A DNA stretch of 64,000 nt, taken from Mya arenaria (Eukaryota; Mollusca; Bivalvia; Myida; Myidae). Location: the NCBI RefSeq assembly GCF_026914265.1, contig NC_069135.1, positions 62,610,738 to 62,674,737 on the forward strand, in the 5' to 3' direction. The translations under genes and the position numbers were made by a program. The notes under the pieces are model-generated. The model did no database searches. It was not told the origin of the DNA and saw only the letters and a list, made by a program, of their open reading frames with translations. This document shows, piece by piece, positions 1-11,989 of the stretch. The number at the start of each line of letters is the position of its first letter. Within the stretch, counting starts at the first letter, position 1.

Positions 1-280
1 GTTTGTTTGGACCATACAAAGTGTCACTACGATTTGATCCGGGTGATGGTCTTAACAAGCCAAGTAAACATACCTAGTTTTTTTTATATATAGTATGTAT
101 GCAATGTGCTGTTTATGGAGTTTTGTGCTATTGTTCCATGTTTCTTGTATGAGATTTTCTGTTTTTATGTTCTATGTCCTTGGCATTGACCCTGTGCCAT
201 TAAACCGGGTTAATGTTTAAACTTTTGGCTACTGAGCTTGTTTCTGTAGTTTTTCACGTAAATATTAGTAGGTTGACGTT
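1..280 (+). repeat. Dispersed TA-associated repeat, copy 1
   Basis: This stretch, clearest from about 48 to 275, matches 3690-4005 and 25613-25885. Shared landmarks in order are a short TA run, a block containing CTGTGCCATTAAACCGGGTT and the tail GCTACTGAGCTTGTTTCTGT. The element is non-coding, and its left edge cannot be fixed because it may begin outside the window. It is probably a non-autonomous interspersed element; its class is unknown. Confidence 0.6.
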
Positions 281-870
281 GACCAGTAGATGAACCTGTC
301 GAACTTGATCTGAGTGCGTAAAAGGCTACGGTCAATGACTGATGAGCACTTGGGCCTAGAATCCTCATACTTGGTAGATAGCTTAAACATCACCAGGGGA
401 TGACCTTTATTTTAAATGGATACCAGGAGTTAAATTCTGTAAACACGAGAAAGCCATCCTCCTATATCATTCACCTAAAAGTTATCAAGTGCTAGTTAAA
501 AAATTCTTCACTCTCTCTAACATACAAGCTTTCTTTTTTCATACCATTTTTTTCCATTCTAGGTTTTCATTGAAATATTGAATTATGTTCAACATTGCCC
601 ACGAATTTAAAATAAAAGTACATATTTGAGTTAACAACAATTCCATAGCAATGACTTACCATTTTTGTCTTCATACCTTACTCTTTAAAATTGTAGCGAT
701 CAATAATATATAACTGCATTGGGAGGTCGTCACCCGAACATGTTATATACTAAACGCTTTCTACAAAATGCCTAAATACTAATTGCCTTCTGTCCAACGA
801 AGTCTTTAAGGGGCATTTGTCACATTCCAGTGACAGCTCCTGTTTTTTCGAAATATAGTCTGTTTTGTAA
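281..870. other. Intergenic, nothing recognised
   Basis: AT-rich sequence without a convincing ORF or repeat that I could identify. Confidence 0.5.
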
Positions 871-874
871 TCAT

Positions 875-1340
875 TTTTATCAGAGAGCTAACGACACATA
901 CGCAAATTTAATGAACGTAACCATATATTCGTGGAAAGAGACACGAAATGTTCAGCTTAGTACAAATAAATGTACAACAAAGTATTAAACTTTTTCACTG
1001 GGCGTCGTAAGGTTTATAAAAAAACTGCACAAACAAACATTACAAAATAAACAACAAACATGTATACAGTTAATTTAGGCATTACTTAGTTGGTCGTTGA
1101 GTGGAAACAGCGATACCAGCTCAGGGCAACACTAAGATTGATCTTAACTGGCGATTCGTCACGCCGCCATTTTTCATAAGATGTACTGCGGCAAGTGTGA
1201 AAGTAGTTTACACAGCTGTACATATATAAATAGTTTTAATTGTACAAAAATATAGACGTTTGCGGACCACTGGTAGGCGGGGATTTTTAGCATGCCTAGC
1301 ATCGTCAATATGCGCTCTTACTTAATTACTTTAGTATAGG
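875..1340 (-). repeat. Remnant of duplicated chitin-binding gene unit (3' block and upstream block)
   Basis: The part at 875-1235 resembles 7385-7700, the region just downstream of the chitin-binding gene; both carry GCTAACGACACATACG-like and CAGCTCAGGGCAACACT-like stretches. The part at 1255-1340 resembles the blocks upstream of both chitin-binding copies (3420-3505 and 9757-9850), sharing TAGGCGGGG and ATGCGCTCTT-like motifs. No coding exon is visible between them. I infer a third, largely deleted duplication unit. Confidence 0.5.
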
Positions 1341-2418
1341 ATATGAAGAGAAGAATGCTTGATTTTACTACCGCTCCTATTAATCTATTGCTTCAGTATT
1401 GCTCATTATAACTGATAAGAACAAAAAGTACGTGTTCTATCTTCGTTTCAATGCATTTAAGGATACAAATATTTTTCAATCGACGTGTTAATACATTTTT
1501 AAAATTAAATTTAAAACACTGTAATGTCTTTTACATTAATCATAATTAAATATGTGGTTATTCGCAGTTTTAAGTTTTGTCTTGTAAGGGAAACACCGGT
1601 TGTATCATGACGATAATATTTTAAGTTGTTTCAAAAGTCAACATTAATCCCACACAAATCATTGTCAATGTTTTATAAATTGATAACTTGATTTGCATGT
1701 TTCAAGTGTTTGACCGCAGTTTCAATAAAAAAGTGCAATTTTGCACATGAAAAGCACAAGATACCTTCTCACAATAACATCATCAACAAACCACCAACAC
1801 CAACCACCACTAAGTTACAGCAGCGGCATCTGCAGCATTAGCAGCGACACCACCAATAATAACAGCAATGATAATACCAATATTAATATATTCAGAAAAA
1901 AACTATCTTTCGTTTGACAAAATGACTGTGCCGATTCTTGTCATACAAGGTATGATTCATTTTCTATATATTTACTTTTAACAAATTTAATTGATAATTG
2001 GTGCGAGACTTGGTATCAATTGTTCCAATGGTTCTTGCTTGATAGGAAATCAAAACTGATTTGAAATCGAAAAATATGCATATCAAACTAATTTTTCATA
2101 TTCACAGTAATTATTATACACACCGTATCGAACAAATCGCGCTTCTGTCGTATAAGTTATAGTACTTAAAGTTGATATTATAAAATAATATATAAACATT
2201 CCCTGGTGTAGCACTCAACACTGCTACTCTGCTGATACGCGTATAAAAAGTACGTGTTCAAAACAATATTTATGTGAAAAACTACAGAAACAAGCTCAGT
2301 AGCCATAAGTTCAATAATAAGCCCCGCTTACACGTTTTTGTGTTTAATATGTTATTATCATAGCATACAGGCTAAAGAATTTCAAATTTAAAAGGATGTT
2401 TGATAAGCCAGCTAGTTA
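1341..2418. other. Intergenic, low-complexity stretch and repeat fragment
   Basis: Contains a CA/ACC/CAG-rich low-complexity stretch at about 1770-1900. At 2270-2330 there is an inverted fragment of the TA-associated dispersed repeat, readable on the minus strand as GCTACTGAGCTTGTTTCTGT. No gene is seen. Confidence 0.5.
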
Positions 2419-3246
2419 TTACATCCGTTTTGACCTCTGACCTGCTTCCACATTTGATGTTCTTGAAATAGTCACACTGTTTGGTTTCGTAATTGAAAAG
2501 CTGAGGACAGGGGCATTCATCAAGGTGTTGCTTGAAAAACCAGAGAATCGCTGGTGTCTAACAGACACTGCAATTGTAGAAGGCTTGACATTCCGTGGGG
2601 TAGGGGAACATACCTCCAAACGGTTACATCGTTCCTCTGGGCTTAGAGTCAATGAAAAGTGATCATGATTCTTAGCAAATTGACTGACGTGCAAAAACAT
2701 TATATTTTGAAGAATTTACAAAGACTCCAACGCACTTTCGTGGACGGTTACCTCATTTTAATGATTTGATTTAATTTTCATACTTCATGTTTATATTAAA
2801 TGTGTTTGTTGTCTAAACTGGTTACCAAATAAATTCATTCTACTGAATGAATAAAAACTGATTGACATAAAATTGACTATTTTAATCCCAGTTTTATACA
2901 TGGCATAATATTCCTAGATGACACTTGATTTTTTTAGAGAACACATAAAAAGAAATAGTGTTAATTTGTCCGAAGATACAAACAACATCGCGAGATATTA
3001 CCTTTGTCGGAGGGCACAGGCATATGGCTCCGGCTTTTCTCTGTTTTTGCAGTCATTCTACATGGAACCTTTAGGAACACAAAAGGCATCCCGAGGGGTT
3101 TCCCAAACACATACAGAAAACAGGCTCGTAAAGTTGGTCTTTCTGATGATCTTATATATACCCGGGATGCATTGCACGATCTCGTCTTGTCCGGCAATGA
3201 CCAAAGTTGCGGCGGACAAAGCATAAATCCCATTTCTATGTATCAC
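2419..3246 (-). pseudogene. Decayed chitin-binding (CBM14) gene, exons 1 and 2
   Basis: Two exons of the gene at 7931-9570 are recognisable here in the same order and strand. Exon 1 (about 2990-3246) keeps a signal-peptide-like start and the LVIAG stretch. It has lost about 45 bases in the middle of the first cysteine module, a conserved cysteine is replaced by phenylalanine, and TAG follows the PKGSM stretch. Exon 2 (about 2419-2665) keeps YPTECQAFYNCSV and the ETKQCDYF core. It has a 1-base deletion just after the EERCN equivalent and an in-frame TAG after the NCSVC stretch. Nothing matching exon 3 was found on its 3' side. The copy cannot encode a full protein. Confidence 0.8.
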
Positions 3247-3419
3247 ATCATTGTCGCGCTATGAAATTAGCGTATTCTATTTCACAGTCGTGTATGAAAT
3301 CAATTGAAAATTCAATTTCCGTTTTATTGTTTAATAATTACTAAAACAATGTCTTTTAAAATGGTATGGTCCTCGGTATAGTACGCCTAGACTTGATCGA
3401 ATTCTTCTCAATGTTGGAA

Positions 3420-3505
3420 GATGCGAGTATTTAAACGTTTGCAGACCTACGGTTGGCGGGGCTTTCTAGCAGGCCTAGCGTCGTTAATATGCGCTCTTCA
3501 TTGAT
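3420..3505 (-). promoter_or_regulatory. Duplicated upstream block of chitin-binding pseudogene
   Basis: Matches the block upstream of the intact paralogue at 9757-9850 and a third block at 1255-1340, including GGCGGGGCTT and ATGCGCTCTT motifs. On the minus strand it carries an AT-rich TTTAAATA where the intact copy has a TATA box. It is probably the old core promoter region. Confidence 0.5.
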
Positions 3506-3689
3506 AACATGGATGCATTACTTGAAAAGTATTTGCATCAGGTGCTCTGAATTGTTTCCCTCCGTCTGCAGATATAGTTGTGATCTCTAATCATTGAAGT
3601 ACTTGGGGTTTACCTTTTCGTTTTTTATTATTATTTGTTTTATTGATAGGTTTCCTCAAGTTAATGCATACTTTGATAAGATTTACCTT

Positions 3690-4005
3690 TTGCGTTTTAT
3701 CTTTATTAAGAATTGTTGAGATTAGAGTAAGGTTTGTGCACATAAACTGGTTTAAACCCCCAGTAAATTTACATTTTACTGACAGTTCCAAGGCGGTACT
3801 TAACAATTCTTGTAAACATACCAATTATTTATATATATATAGTATTTATGCACTGTGCTGTTTGTAGAGTCTTGTGCAGTTCTATGTTTCTTGTTTGTGA
3901 TTTTGTGTTCTATGTCTTTGGCGTTTGCCCATTGCCACTAAACCGGGTTTATGTTTAAACATTTTGCTACTGAGCATGTTTCTGTAGCTTTTTGCATATA
4001 TATTG
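3690..4005 (+). repeat. Dispersed TA-associated repeat, copy 2
   Basis: This is the fullest copy of the element also present at the window start and at 25613-25885. It runs from CTTTATTAAGAATTG through a block ending GGCGGTACTTAACAATTC, a short TA run, the CACTAAACCGGGTTTATG block and the tail GAGCATGTTTCTGTAGC. The overlapping short ORFs have no family features. Confidence 0.65.
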
Positions 4006-4326
4006 AGTAGAAAAAAATATTTTAGTTCCCATGAATATATTTCTTCAAGTTAATTATATTTATTAAGAATAAAGAACGTGATTTGCTTTTGTTTTCTTGC
4101 GTTGAAAGAAGTTGACATTTTCACTTGGCATCTTTATATATATTTTTAATCAAACTTGAAACGGGGCAATGTCTTATACATGAATCATACATTATAATGC
4201 GGTTCAGCACAATTTGAATAACGCAATAAAAAACTGGTTGCCCTATAAGGAAACGAAAAGAAAAAAGAAATATACATCAGACGTAGTTAATTATGGAAAT
4301 ACAACTCGTCAAAACGTAACTTAAAG
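4006..4326. other. Intergenic, nothing recognised
   Basis: AT-rich, no supported feature. Confidence 0.5.
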
Positions 4327-4870
4327 GGTAAATAGGTTTTCTCCCACCTCAGATAAGTAGATCCAATAATTTAACCATGCTAGATATTCTTGCCCACGGG
4401 CGAAGATAAAATGCCCTTATGGAACTCCTTTTAAATGGTCACCACATTGTAATCACCTCACTTGTTGAAGACTGTCGTCAGTAGCATCAAGGAAATCTTG
4501 TCTTATGGTAATATTTAGAACGCTTATTAATTATTTCTCGCTTCAAATGTAACCATAAAACAGTTTTCACGCACCATTCAAGAAATAATGCTTCATTCTC
4601 CTTAGAACTATTTAAAAAGACCGATTTGACTATTAACATAAACTGGAACACTTCACGCATATCCATGACAACCAAATGCTATCGCATATCCATACGCAAT
4701 TATTTTCACTAAGCACAAAAGAGTTCCAGCAAAAAAATACATTTCTACTTAATTTTGTTTTACTGAGGTGGGAGAAAAAGCATCTACCATAGCCGCTCGT
4801 GTAAGATAGGTTCATCCCGACCCAACGCTCGGGTCGGAATGAACCTATCTTACACTCTCGGCCATGGAAG
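4327..4870. mobile_element. Non-autonomous TIR element with terminal hairpin
   Basis: A 16-base perfect inverted pair, TTTTCTCCCACCTCAG at 4337-4352 and its complement at 4763-4778, bounds about 410 bases; imperfect pairing extends outward to about 4327 and 4788. Immediately outside lies a strong hairpin with 25-base arms at 4799-4823 and 4831-4855, one mismatch and a 7-base loop. Internal sequence (AAGATAAAATGCCC-like and ATTTCTCGCTTCAAATG-like blocks) matches 61481-61795, which supports a dispersed element. It encodes no protein. Confidence 0.65.
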
Positions 4871-6340
4871 ATAATTATAATCAACATTAAAAACTGTTAA
4901 CGGCGCAGAGTTACGCTACGTTTCCCATTCATTTGATTTTAACTGCTGTCAATATCTTCGACAAAACTCTAAAAACGATACCAGGAAATGACTTTCAATC
5001 ATAATTTGCATCTCGTGAATTACGCGTTCTCGATAACTTTAAACACTGATGTGTAATTAATCACTTTTAACGAACCTGTTATGTTTTTCTTATTTCTCGA
5101 AATGTCCTTGATCGAACGTAATAGTTTAACATATTACCATTAACAAGTAAGTCATAATGACGCCGAGTGATACAATACAATATAAACGATAGTTCTTCTT
5201 AAAATTGTTCATCCTCTGTTATCGTACTGTTCCCAATACTGCAACATTATCGTGTTATATTTACATTCGCCTAAATTTTTGTTTAGATAAACTTGACGTG
5301 CATATGGTATAACCCACTTGGGATTATGACGGCATTGTTAATTTTAGATTGCGATCGGATTGGATAAGAGGGACCTCATTTAACCAATATTATACGACGA
5401 CACAAATTTCAACTTTTTTTTATACAAACAAACGTGGTCGGTTACATTTCTTTATGAAGTAATACTCAGAGTTGCAATAGATACGGCTAATTTTTAATCG
5501 TAATAAAAATATGCCCTACTGCATTCATACACCATCATCGGAAGTGAAAATGCGATCAAGTTTTAAAAAAAGTACACATATATTTATATTGTTTACAAAA
5601 CGAGATGGTGAAGTTGCCTCGTCAATATAAGAATAAAAAAGGATAAAAGAATAAATGCCTTTTTCGCACTCACCATCTACATTATTAATATAATTTCATC
5701 TGCTTAGTCGACGTTCTTCCGTGTAAGTCTTTATAAACACCTGTTCGATTTTGGTCTGTTTTTATAATCATCAAAATAGTTTGAGATTATTTTTGCAGGT
5801 ATTAAAATATTTTGCAATGCTATATTTCAAAAGTATAATGTTTTAGGTGATAAACATCAAAAAGGTTAAAAGATGGACTTTTATTCCCAAATAAGAAGTA
5901 CCACAATTAATACTGTTGTTTTAATTTACCGAAAAGGATCAATAAATATCGAACAAATGGTTCTTATTAAGGATACCGTGTTTAATTGAATAGAAAGACG
6001 CAGAAAACACGGAATGTTCTGCCTTATGATACGTTTGTTGATAACTGTGTATATTTTAGGACCAACCAGTCGTTTAATATGTGTGCGATTTCAGCTATTA
6101 AAATGTTGTTATCAGTAATTAAAATTTTCCAATAAATGCATTGTTTAGTAAGTAGTTAAAGGTTTATCGCTAAAAAGTTTAGGTTTCTTATGCATTTTTA
6201 TGTCTCGATTGTAAAAACGAGTATCACTTTAAACATCTGTTTTACTTTCAGAATATATGAATATGGAATCCAATATTTACGTTGAAAATTCTTTTAGCAT
6301 TAATGACATCCCGAAGCATGCCTGGAATAACAAAATATTC
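4871..6340. other. Intergenic, nothing recognised
   Basis: About 1.5 kb of AT-rich DNA with no supported gene or repeat. Confidence 0.5.
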
Positions 6341-6565
6341 TAAGAATCCAGGCACAACAAACACCACACAAGATACTGTTGTCAGGTTAGCGCACTCACT
6401 TCTCACAAAGCCTATAATAGTTTGATTCCAGGCTTAAGTGTTTGTAATTTTCATTGGTGGTCACCATGCCGGACAATTCGGTTTTCTCCGAGCACTCTAG
6501 TTTCTCAAAAAACACAAGACCACACTTTCGTTCAACATCATGACAACCAGAGTGTCTTAGTAAGT
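6340..6565 (+). mobile_element. Degenerate tRNA-derived SINE-like repeat
   Basis: A box-A-like TTAGCGCACTCA at 6387-6398 and a box-B-like GTTTGATTCCA at 6420-6430 are spaced as in a tRNA promoter. They are followed by a body with CACCATGCCGGACAATTCGG, GGTTTTCTCCGAGC and ACAAGACCACAC, a layout I associate with mollusc SINEs. The copy is eroded and its ends are approximate. The family assignment is from memory of such repeats and was not tested by search. Confidence 0.5.
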
Positions 6566-7384
6566 TAGTACATATATATAACTTTCTTACAACAAACTAA
6601 CAAACATCTATATTGGACACCTATCAAAACATTGAAACATGTTAAGGGGATATTGCATGATTGTTGTCCATTCTTTTGTATCAATGACTAGTTTCGACTA
6701 TGATAGATTAATGTTTTAATGACGGAAGAAATATAATTCAAAGGTTTGTTAACCTTGATTGTGTTCAAATCTTTACTGTATAATGTATTCTTGGAGTACT
6801 TTTATCCACTTTCATTTATTTTCCAAGATATTTCTAGTTATTCTAAAAAAGCCTGCTTTTAAATGTATATTTGCACGAAGATTAATTGGATTCAATTTTC
6901 TAAATACAAGTTGCGTTTTATATCATAACAGGATACTTTTTAAAGGACAGAAATAATTGCACTGTGTTCTTGCCATTTATTATATTAGGGAGAGCGAGAT
7001 GGATTAGCGAGGAATTCATGTATATAAAGATAATAACAATTACATATATTGTACATTTTATTAAACAAAATGTAAGGATTTCAAAGGCACATCACAAGAC
7101 AAAATTCATAAATAATATAATGAAAATCTATTTACAAATTAATGATCATAATTCAAGATCAAAACATAATCGTACCATTACCAGAACAACTTCATCAGAA
7201 TCGGGCTTTCTTTTGTTTTAAGTTATATACTATGTTACATCATTCAGCTATGTAATGCAAATTGGGTACTAATGAGTTTATAAACAATCAAGGTTGTTAA
7301 TAAGTTAGTTAAACATAATGTTAAAGGAGTTGCAGCATATAGGGGGCTGCATGTACAGTGACACTATGTTTCTGATATTTAACA
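6566..7384. other. Intergenic, nothing recognised
   Basis: AT-rich. Two short plus-strand ORFs lie here (6759-6956 and 6964-7221); their residue content looks like translated AT-rich noise. Confidence 0.5.
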
Positions 7385-7700
7385 CTCGTTTGTAATATAT
7401 ATGTCACAGAACTAACGACACACGTAAATTTAATGAACAGGTTAAGTACATAGATGTATAAAATAAATATTCAATAAAGTACAGAAACTTAATCAATAGT
7501 CATCATGAGTTTGGTAAAACCTTAATAGCACACAAAACCCCCCACAAAAGTAGTTGGTTGGTATTGAAATGTTAAAAGTTGGAAGTGGAGCAAACACAGC
7601 GAAATCAACTCAGAGCAACACTTGGCTGTCTTTAACATGTCTTATCCATATTCTTTTTCGGAAAGTGTGAAAGAAGTTTCTCAGCTGAAAATATATAGAT
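7385..7700 (-). other. Probable 3' region of the chitin-binding gene
   Basis: Duplicated at 875-1235, which suggests it belongs to the gene unit. On the minus strand a TATATTTTCAG acceptor-like site ends at 7685. Splicing from the phase-2 donor at 7934 would give one more cysteine codon and then TGA at 7681-7683. This would be a tiny terminal exon plus a 3' untranslated region. The alternative is that exon 3 already ends the gene at 7931, with AATAAA on the minus strand near 7787-7792. Confidence 0.35.
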
Positions 7701-7930
7701 TGATTTATTTGTTACAACTTAACGATATCAGTTTTCGTTAATAAGTATTTCAAATGCAAGAACAATAAAACAGGGTTGAAATATATTTATTGACATATTG
7801 CAGCTTTGAAGCACTTCCCATTTGTACCTTAAAAGCTTAAATCAATGGGATTGCATCGTGTTTAGACGTTAAGACGTGCGTTGAGATTTTTACAACGACT
7901 ATAAATCGTAATCAAAACATATAAAGACAC

Positions 7931-9570
7931 TCACCAATGGTCAAGTCTTCCGCAGGGTCCGCATGCTTTCTCTTGCGGAACGCAGCCTTCTTTTGTGCCA
8001 TCGAATACCTCTCCAATCGCACATTTCACCGTGCCAATATATTTTCCTCCCTGACACCGAACGTATCGGTCACATCGCCCAAATTCATCCTGATAGAACC
8101 CGTCTACTTTCGTACCGCACTCGGGCATCATTCCCCCGTGTTCTCGAGGAATCATATCTAATGAAACGCATTCGTTCTTTTCCGGATGGAACAATTGTGT
8201 TCGGCCATTTTCGTCAGCTTGGCATCGCTCCTCTTTGATCGTGCGTTCTTTGTAGCATACGGCGTAGAATGGACTCCAAAGTTTTACTGGATGAACGTTT
8301 ATTCCGTCAGGTTTGCCTACACAGCTTGGAAGGTCGACACTGCAGGGTCTACAGTGGGCAACGGGACACTGGTTGGATCTGTATTGGCCTGAAGTACAGC
8401 AAAATACAAGTTTACTTCAGGAGTTGGGGTGTATTATATAAATACTGTTATTGGGTGCAGTTTAAACTTCTGGAAGCTACTAGGTGCCGAAATTTTAGAG
8501 TTGCATCAATATATGATATGTTGGTGTTCAAAGGGTTATTACCAATGCATTGTGACTATTAAATTTCTATATTTCAAACAAAGTTTGATAGGTCAACTTA
8601 CATCCATCCTTGAACTCTGTCCTGCTTCCACATTGTACATTTTCAAAATGGTCACACTGTTTGGTCTCAGTGTTGAACAACTGTGGGTAGGGACATTCAA
8701 CAAGGTGTTGCTTGAAGAACCGGGGAATCCCATGTGTGTAACTGACACTGCAATTGTAGAAGGCTTGACATTCCGTGGGGTGTGGGAACACGCCTCCGAA
8801 CATGTTACATCGTTCCTCTGGACTTAGAGGCCCTGGAAAGTAAAACTATTTTTTACCATATTGACTCATAAAACAGGGTTTATGTTAAAACATTCGGCTA
8901 CTGAGGTTGTTTCTTTAGTTTTTCATAATATAATTAATATCTCTAAAGATGCATGATACACTCTTCAATATATTGTTTGCCTAGAGTAGTTTTCAACCGA
9001 TGTAGCCGTATAGAATAAATGATAATTAGAATGATTTTTCTGTTTTCATTTGCGTATTCATTTATTTAAACTAACGAATTAAGTTTTTTCCACATAAAAA
9101 TCACTCTTCAGATTTAATAATGCTTTATGTGTTTCTATTTATAAAGATTATGTAAACTATATACTATATCAACTGATATACATGTTTAGCAAGTGGACAC
9201 TTTGGAATGCTTTTAGAGAAGAAATACTTAGGAAAGGATAAAATATCAGACAATACAAACACCAACACTAGAACTTACCTAAGTCAGGCAGCACTGGCAT
9301 GTGACCTCCGCTTCCTTCTGTTGTTTTCTTGCAGTCATCATACATTGAACCTTTAGGAACACAAACGTTTGCGCTGGAGCTGAACACCGATCTTTGAGGA
9401 CAAGGCGGCATCTCGACTTTTTTCCCAAACACGCACATGAAGAAGCCCGTACAGTCGGCCTTACCGATGATCTGAAATATACCCGGGGTGCATTGCACCA
9501 GTTCGTCGTGGCCAGCAATGACCAATGTTGCGGCGATCAAAGCAAACAACGCTGTTGTGTACCCAATCAT
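7931..9570 (-). CDS. Secreted four-module chitin-binding (CBM14/peritrophin-A) protein, three exons
   Basis: Exon 1 is 9570-9279, exon 2 is 8832-8602 and exon 3 is 8388 to about 7935 or 7931. Each junction has a GT donor (GTAAGT, GTAAGT, GTGAGT) and an AG acceptor, and the phases match (1, 1, then 2), giving about 326 residues. The start at 9570 is preferred over the upstream ATG at 9630 because it opens a signal peptide (MIGYTTALFALIAATLVIAG). Four six-cysteine-type modules follow: one at about residues 27-75, one encoded by exon 2 (ERCNMFGG...CDHFENVQC), and two in exon 3 (PSCVGKP... and PECGTKVDGFY...). This family binds chitin in cuticle, peritrophic membrane or shell matrix; which applies here is unknown. 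The TGG-TGA end of exon 3 overlaps a good donor, so the last residues are uncertain. Confidence 0.85.
8865..8935 (+). repeat. Fragment of TA-associated dispersed repeat in intron 1
   Basis: The short stretch GGCTACTGAGGTTGTTTCTT with its preceding GGGTTTATGTTAAAAC matches the tail of the repeats at 90-275, 3825-4005 and 25723-25885. It lies in the first intron of the chitin-binding gene. Confidence 0.5.
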
Positions 9571-9756
9571 TGTTTTGTTATAAAGTTTGAATGTTATAGT
9601 TGGAAGTCGTGTATGAAATAAAATAAACAATTAAATTATGTTTTCTATCAACGTTTTCTCACACAATGTTTGTTTAATATAGTCCTAGTAAGAGTAAGCT
9701 CATTTTCGATTAAAATCCTTGTCAATGCGCAGTTAGAGAATGGTTTGAATGTTAAA

Positions 9757-9850
9757 GATGCGATTTTATATAGACATTTTCGACAACCTTTAGGCGGGGC
9801 TTCCTGGCGCGGTTAACACGCGCTCTTAAATTATTGACGTAGGCGCATGA
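9757..9850 (-). promoter_or_regulatory. Putative core promoter of the chitin-binding gene
   Basis: On the minus strand a TATATAAAAT box lies at 9772-9763, about 190 bases upstream of the start codon. The surrounding block, with GGCGGGGCTTCCTGG and the CGCGCTCTT motif, is repeated upstream of the decayed copy at 3420-3505 and again at 1255-1340. Retention of this block across copies supports a role or a recent common origin. The transcription start is not shown. Confidence 0.55.
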
Positions 9851-10189
9851 CTTTAGTAGGAAATTGTAATTGAAAGGAATTTAATTTTCGTGGCCCTGTC
9901 AATTAACTTAGTGTTTGAACAATGTTTATTATATTATAATGACAATTAAGACTTAATTGTAAAATGTGTCATTTATTTGTTTCAAGTCATTTGTAACGTT
10001 ATGTTGAAAAAATATCAGTTTTACAATTGAAGACGAACAAATAAACGATAAGGAGATAATATCGACTGTTTTGAAAAGACGAATTCATGTTTCACAAATT
10101 TTTACCTCCCATTTCTTTCGTAAAATGTAATACGAATGTTCCAAGTATGACTTTTCGAAAAATCAATTCTGATTTTCTGATGTGTATTT
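9851..10189. other. Intergenic, nothing recognised
   Basis: AT-rich sequence. A short ORF at 10087-10275 overlaps the T-rich repeat that follows and is not credible. Confidence 0.5.
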
Positions 10190-10690
10190 TGTCCTTCTCC
10201 GATATTTGTGTAGAAATAATATATTTTAGTATAGTCTTTTTCCGATGTTTGTGTAGAAAGAATATTATTGTATAGTTCTTTTCCGATGTTTGTATATATT
10301 TTCTGTTGTTAATATATTATTTATCTGCTAATGGTTTAGCTCCTGACAATATAGTACTTTTTGTTGTTTGTATAGTCCTTTTTATTGTTTATATATTCCT
10401 TTTCTTTTGTTTATAAATTTCTTTTTTGTAAATAATTTGTTTATCTATTGATTCTAGTCCTTTTCTGTTGTTTAACAAAATCATTTTATATTGTTTGAAG
10501 AGTGTTTTTTGTTGTTTGTTGAGTCCTTTTTTGTTGTGTGTGGGGTCATTTTCTGTTGTATGAAAGGTCCTTTTCTTTTGTTTGTAGGGCCATTTTCTGT
10601 GTTTTTGGACTCATTTTATGTTGTTTGTAGAGTCATTTACTGTTGATTGTACATTCATTGTCTTTTTCTGTTGTGTGTGTAGTCAATTTA
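10190..10690. repeat. Degenerate T-rich minisatellite
   Basis: About 0.5 kb of imperfect units of roughly 25-30 bases built on TTTTCTGTTGTTTGTAGAGTC-like words (for example around 10500-10680). The + strand is strongly T/G-biased. No coding potential is visible. Confidence 0.6.
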
Positions 10691-11980
10691 GGTTGATTAT
10701 TTTCTCTTTTTCAAAATATCTAAGATCCTTTACTCTTTTGAAGGATGGCTAGATTTGTTTTCAATTAAATGAGGTGTTCAATAAGTTCACGTTTAAGACA
10801 CTGTCAAACTAAATTATAAAGAAAATATTTACCCTTCGGTACATCTCTCTTTTTTTGGCCTTTGAGAAATAAACGCATGATTCTTCATTCGCAGGATATC
10901 AACTTATCTACTATTATTTGAATGAACGTCAATTTTGAATGTTATTTGGAGCATTTCGATCACACTAATGTAATATTAATTTGCGATTTGTTTTGTCAGC
11001 AGGTTACTACTGAAGATACACCAATAAATGGACTTTGTTTGTGAAATTCCAGAAAGTGTAAGCGCAAACGTAAATTTCTTGAAATATATTAAGAATCAGT
11101 TTTTGAAAGGTCATATGGTCGAATCAATGAGCCTATAAATACAATATTGAAGTGAAAATCAACTGCAACTCATACATGAAGGGTAGCTACGCGTCCATGT
11201 ACACGTACACATTTTGATTAGCAACCTCTCTATTGTCATAATTAAATGAGGGCTGTCCTAGTTGGATTTTAGATCCGGATCTAACGCTTATTTGTAAAAA
11301 CACGTGGTTTTTTAGAAGGTCGCTTAATTATCATCATACATTATTTTCGTGGTGCAATTGTATGTATTAGATACTTTCTGTTATACGAGTTCAGATACCT
11401 TTTTACGATTCATATTAAATGGGTATGAATAATATATTTCGCCAAAAGCAGGCATCTAGGTATTGTATAATGTTTCTAACTCTATATATATCATATATAT
11501 TTAAACATCATTTAATAGCATTTTTATGTGATATTTAGGAAATGTAAGCTTAAATACATAAACATTAAAAACACCTATTTATTTTTTAAGCTTAAATTGT
11601 TTAGGTATTTCTAACAGTACACATACGGAAGAATAAAACATAAATCATGTTGAATCGTTTAGATATAAGCATGAGACCTTGTATGGCCTTCCAGGAAATT
11701 GTGTATCACGTGAGAAACAAATAGCGGAAATCAAAGGCGAAGTTGAAATTCCAATCCTATAAAGATAGCCTCTAAATAGCTAGCTATTAACGGTCGTAAA
11801 CGTCAATGTGGAGCATTAGTAATACATTCCACAAGAACCGAGGCATGAGTATAAAAACGTACAGTTACATCATTTCTATGTTAAACAATGCATAATAAAA
11901 TTACGAAGATTATGATTTTGACAGCAGTGTGAGGTGATACAATGTGGTGATTATCGTACCAGTGAATGTAAGACATATCA
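10691..11980. other. Intergenic, nothing recognised
   Basis: AT-rich DNA with no supported gene. Confidence 0.5.
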
Positions 11981-11989
11981 ATAAAATAT

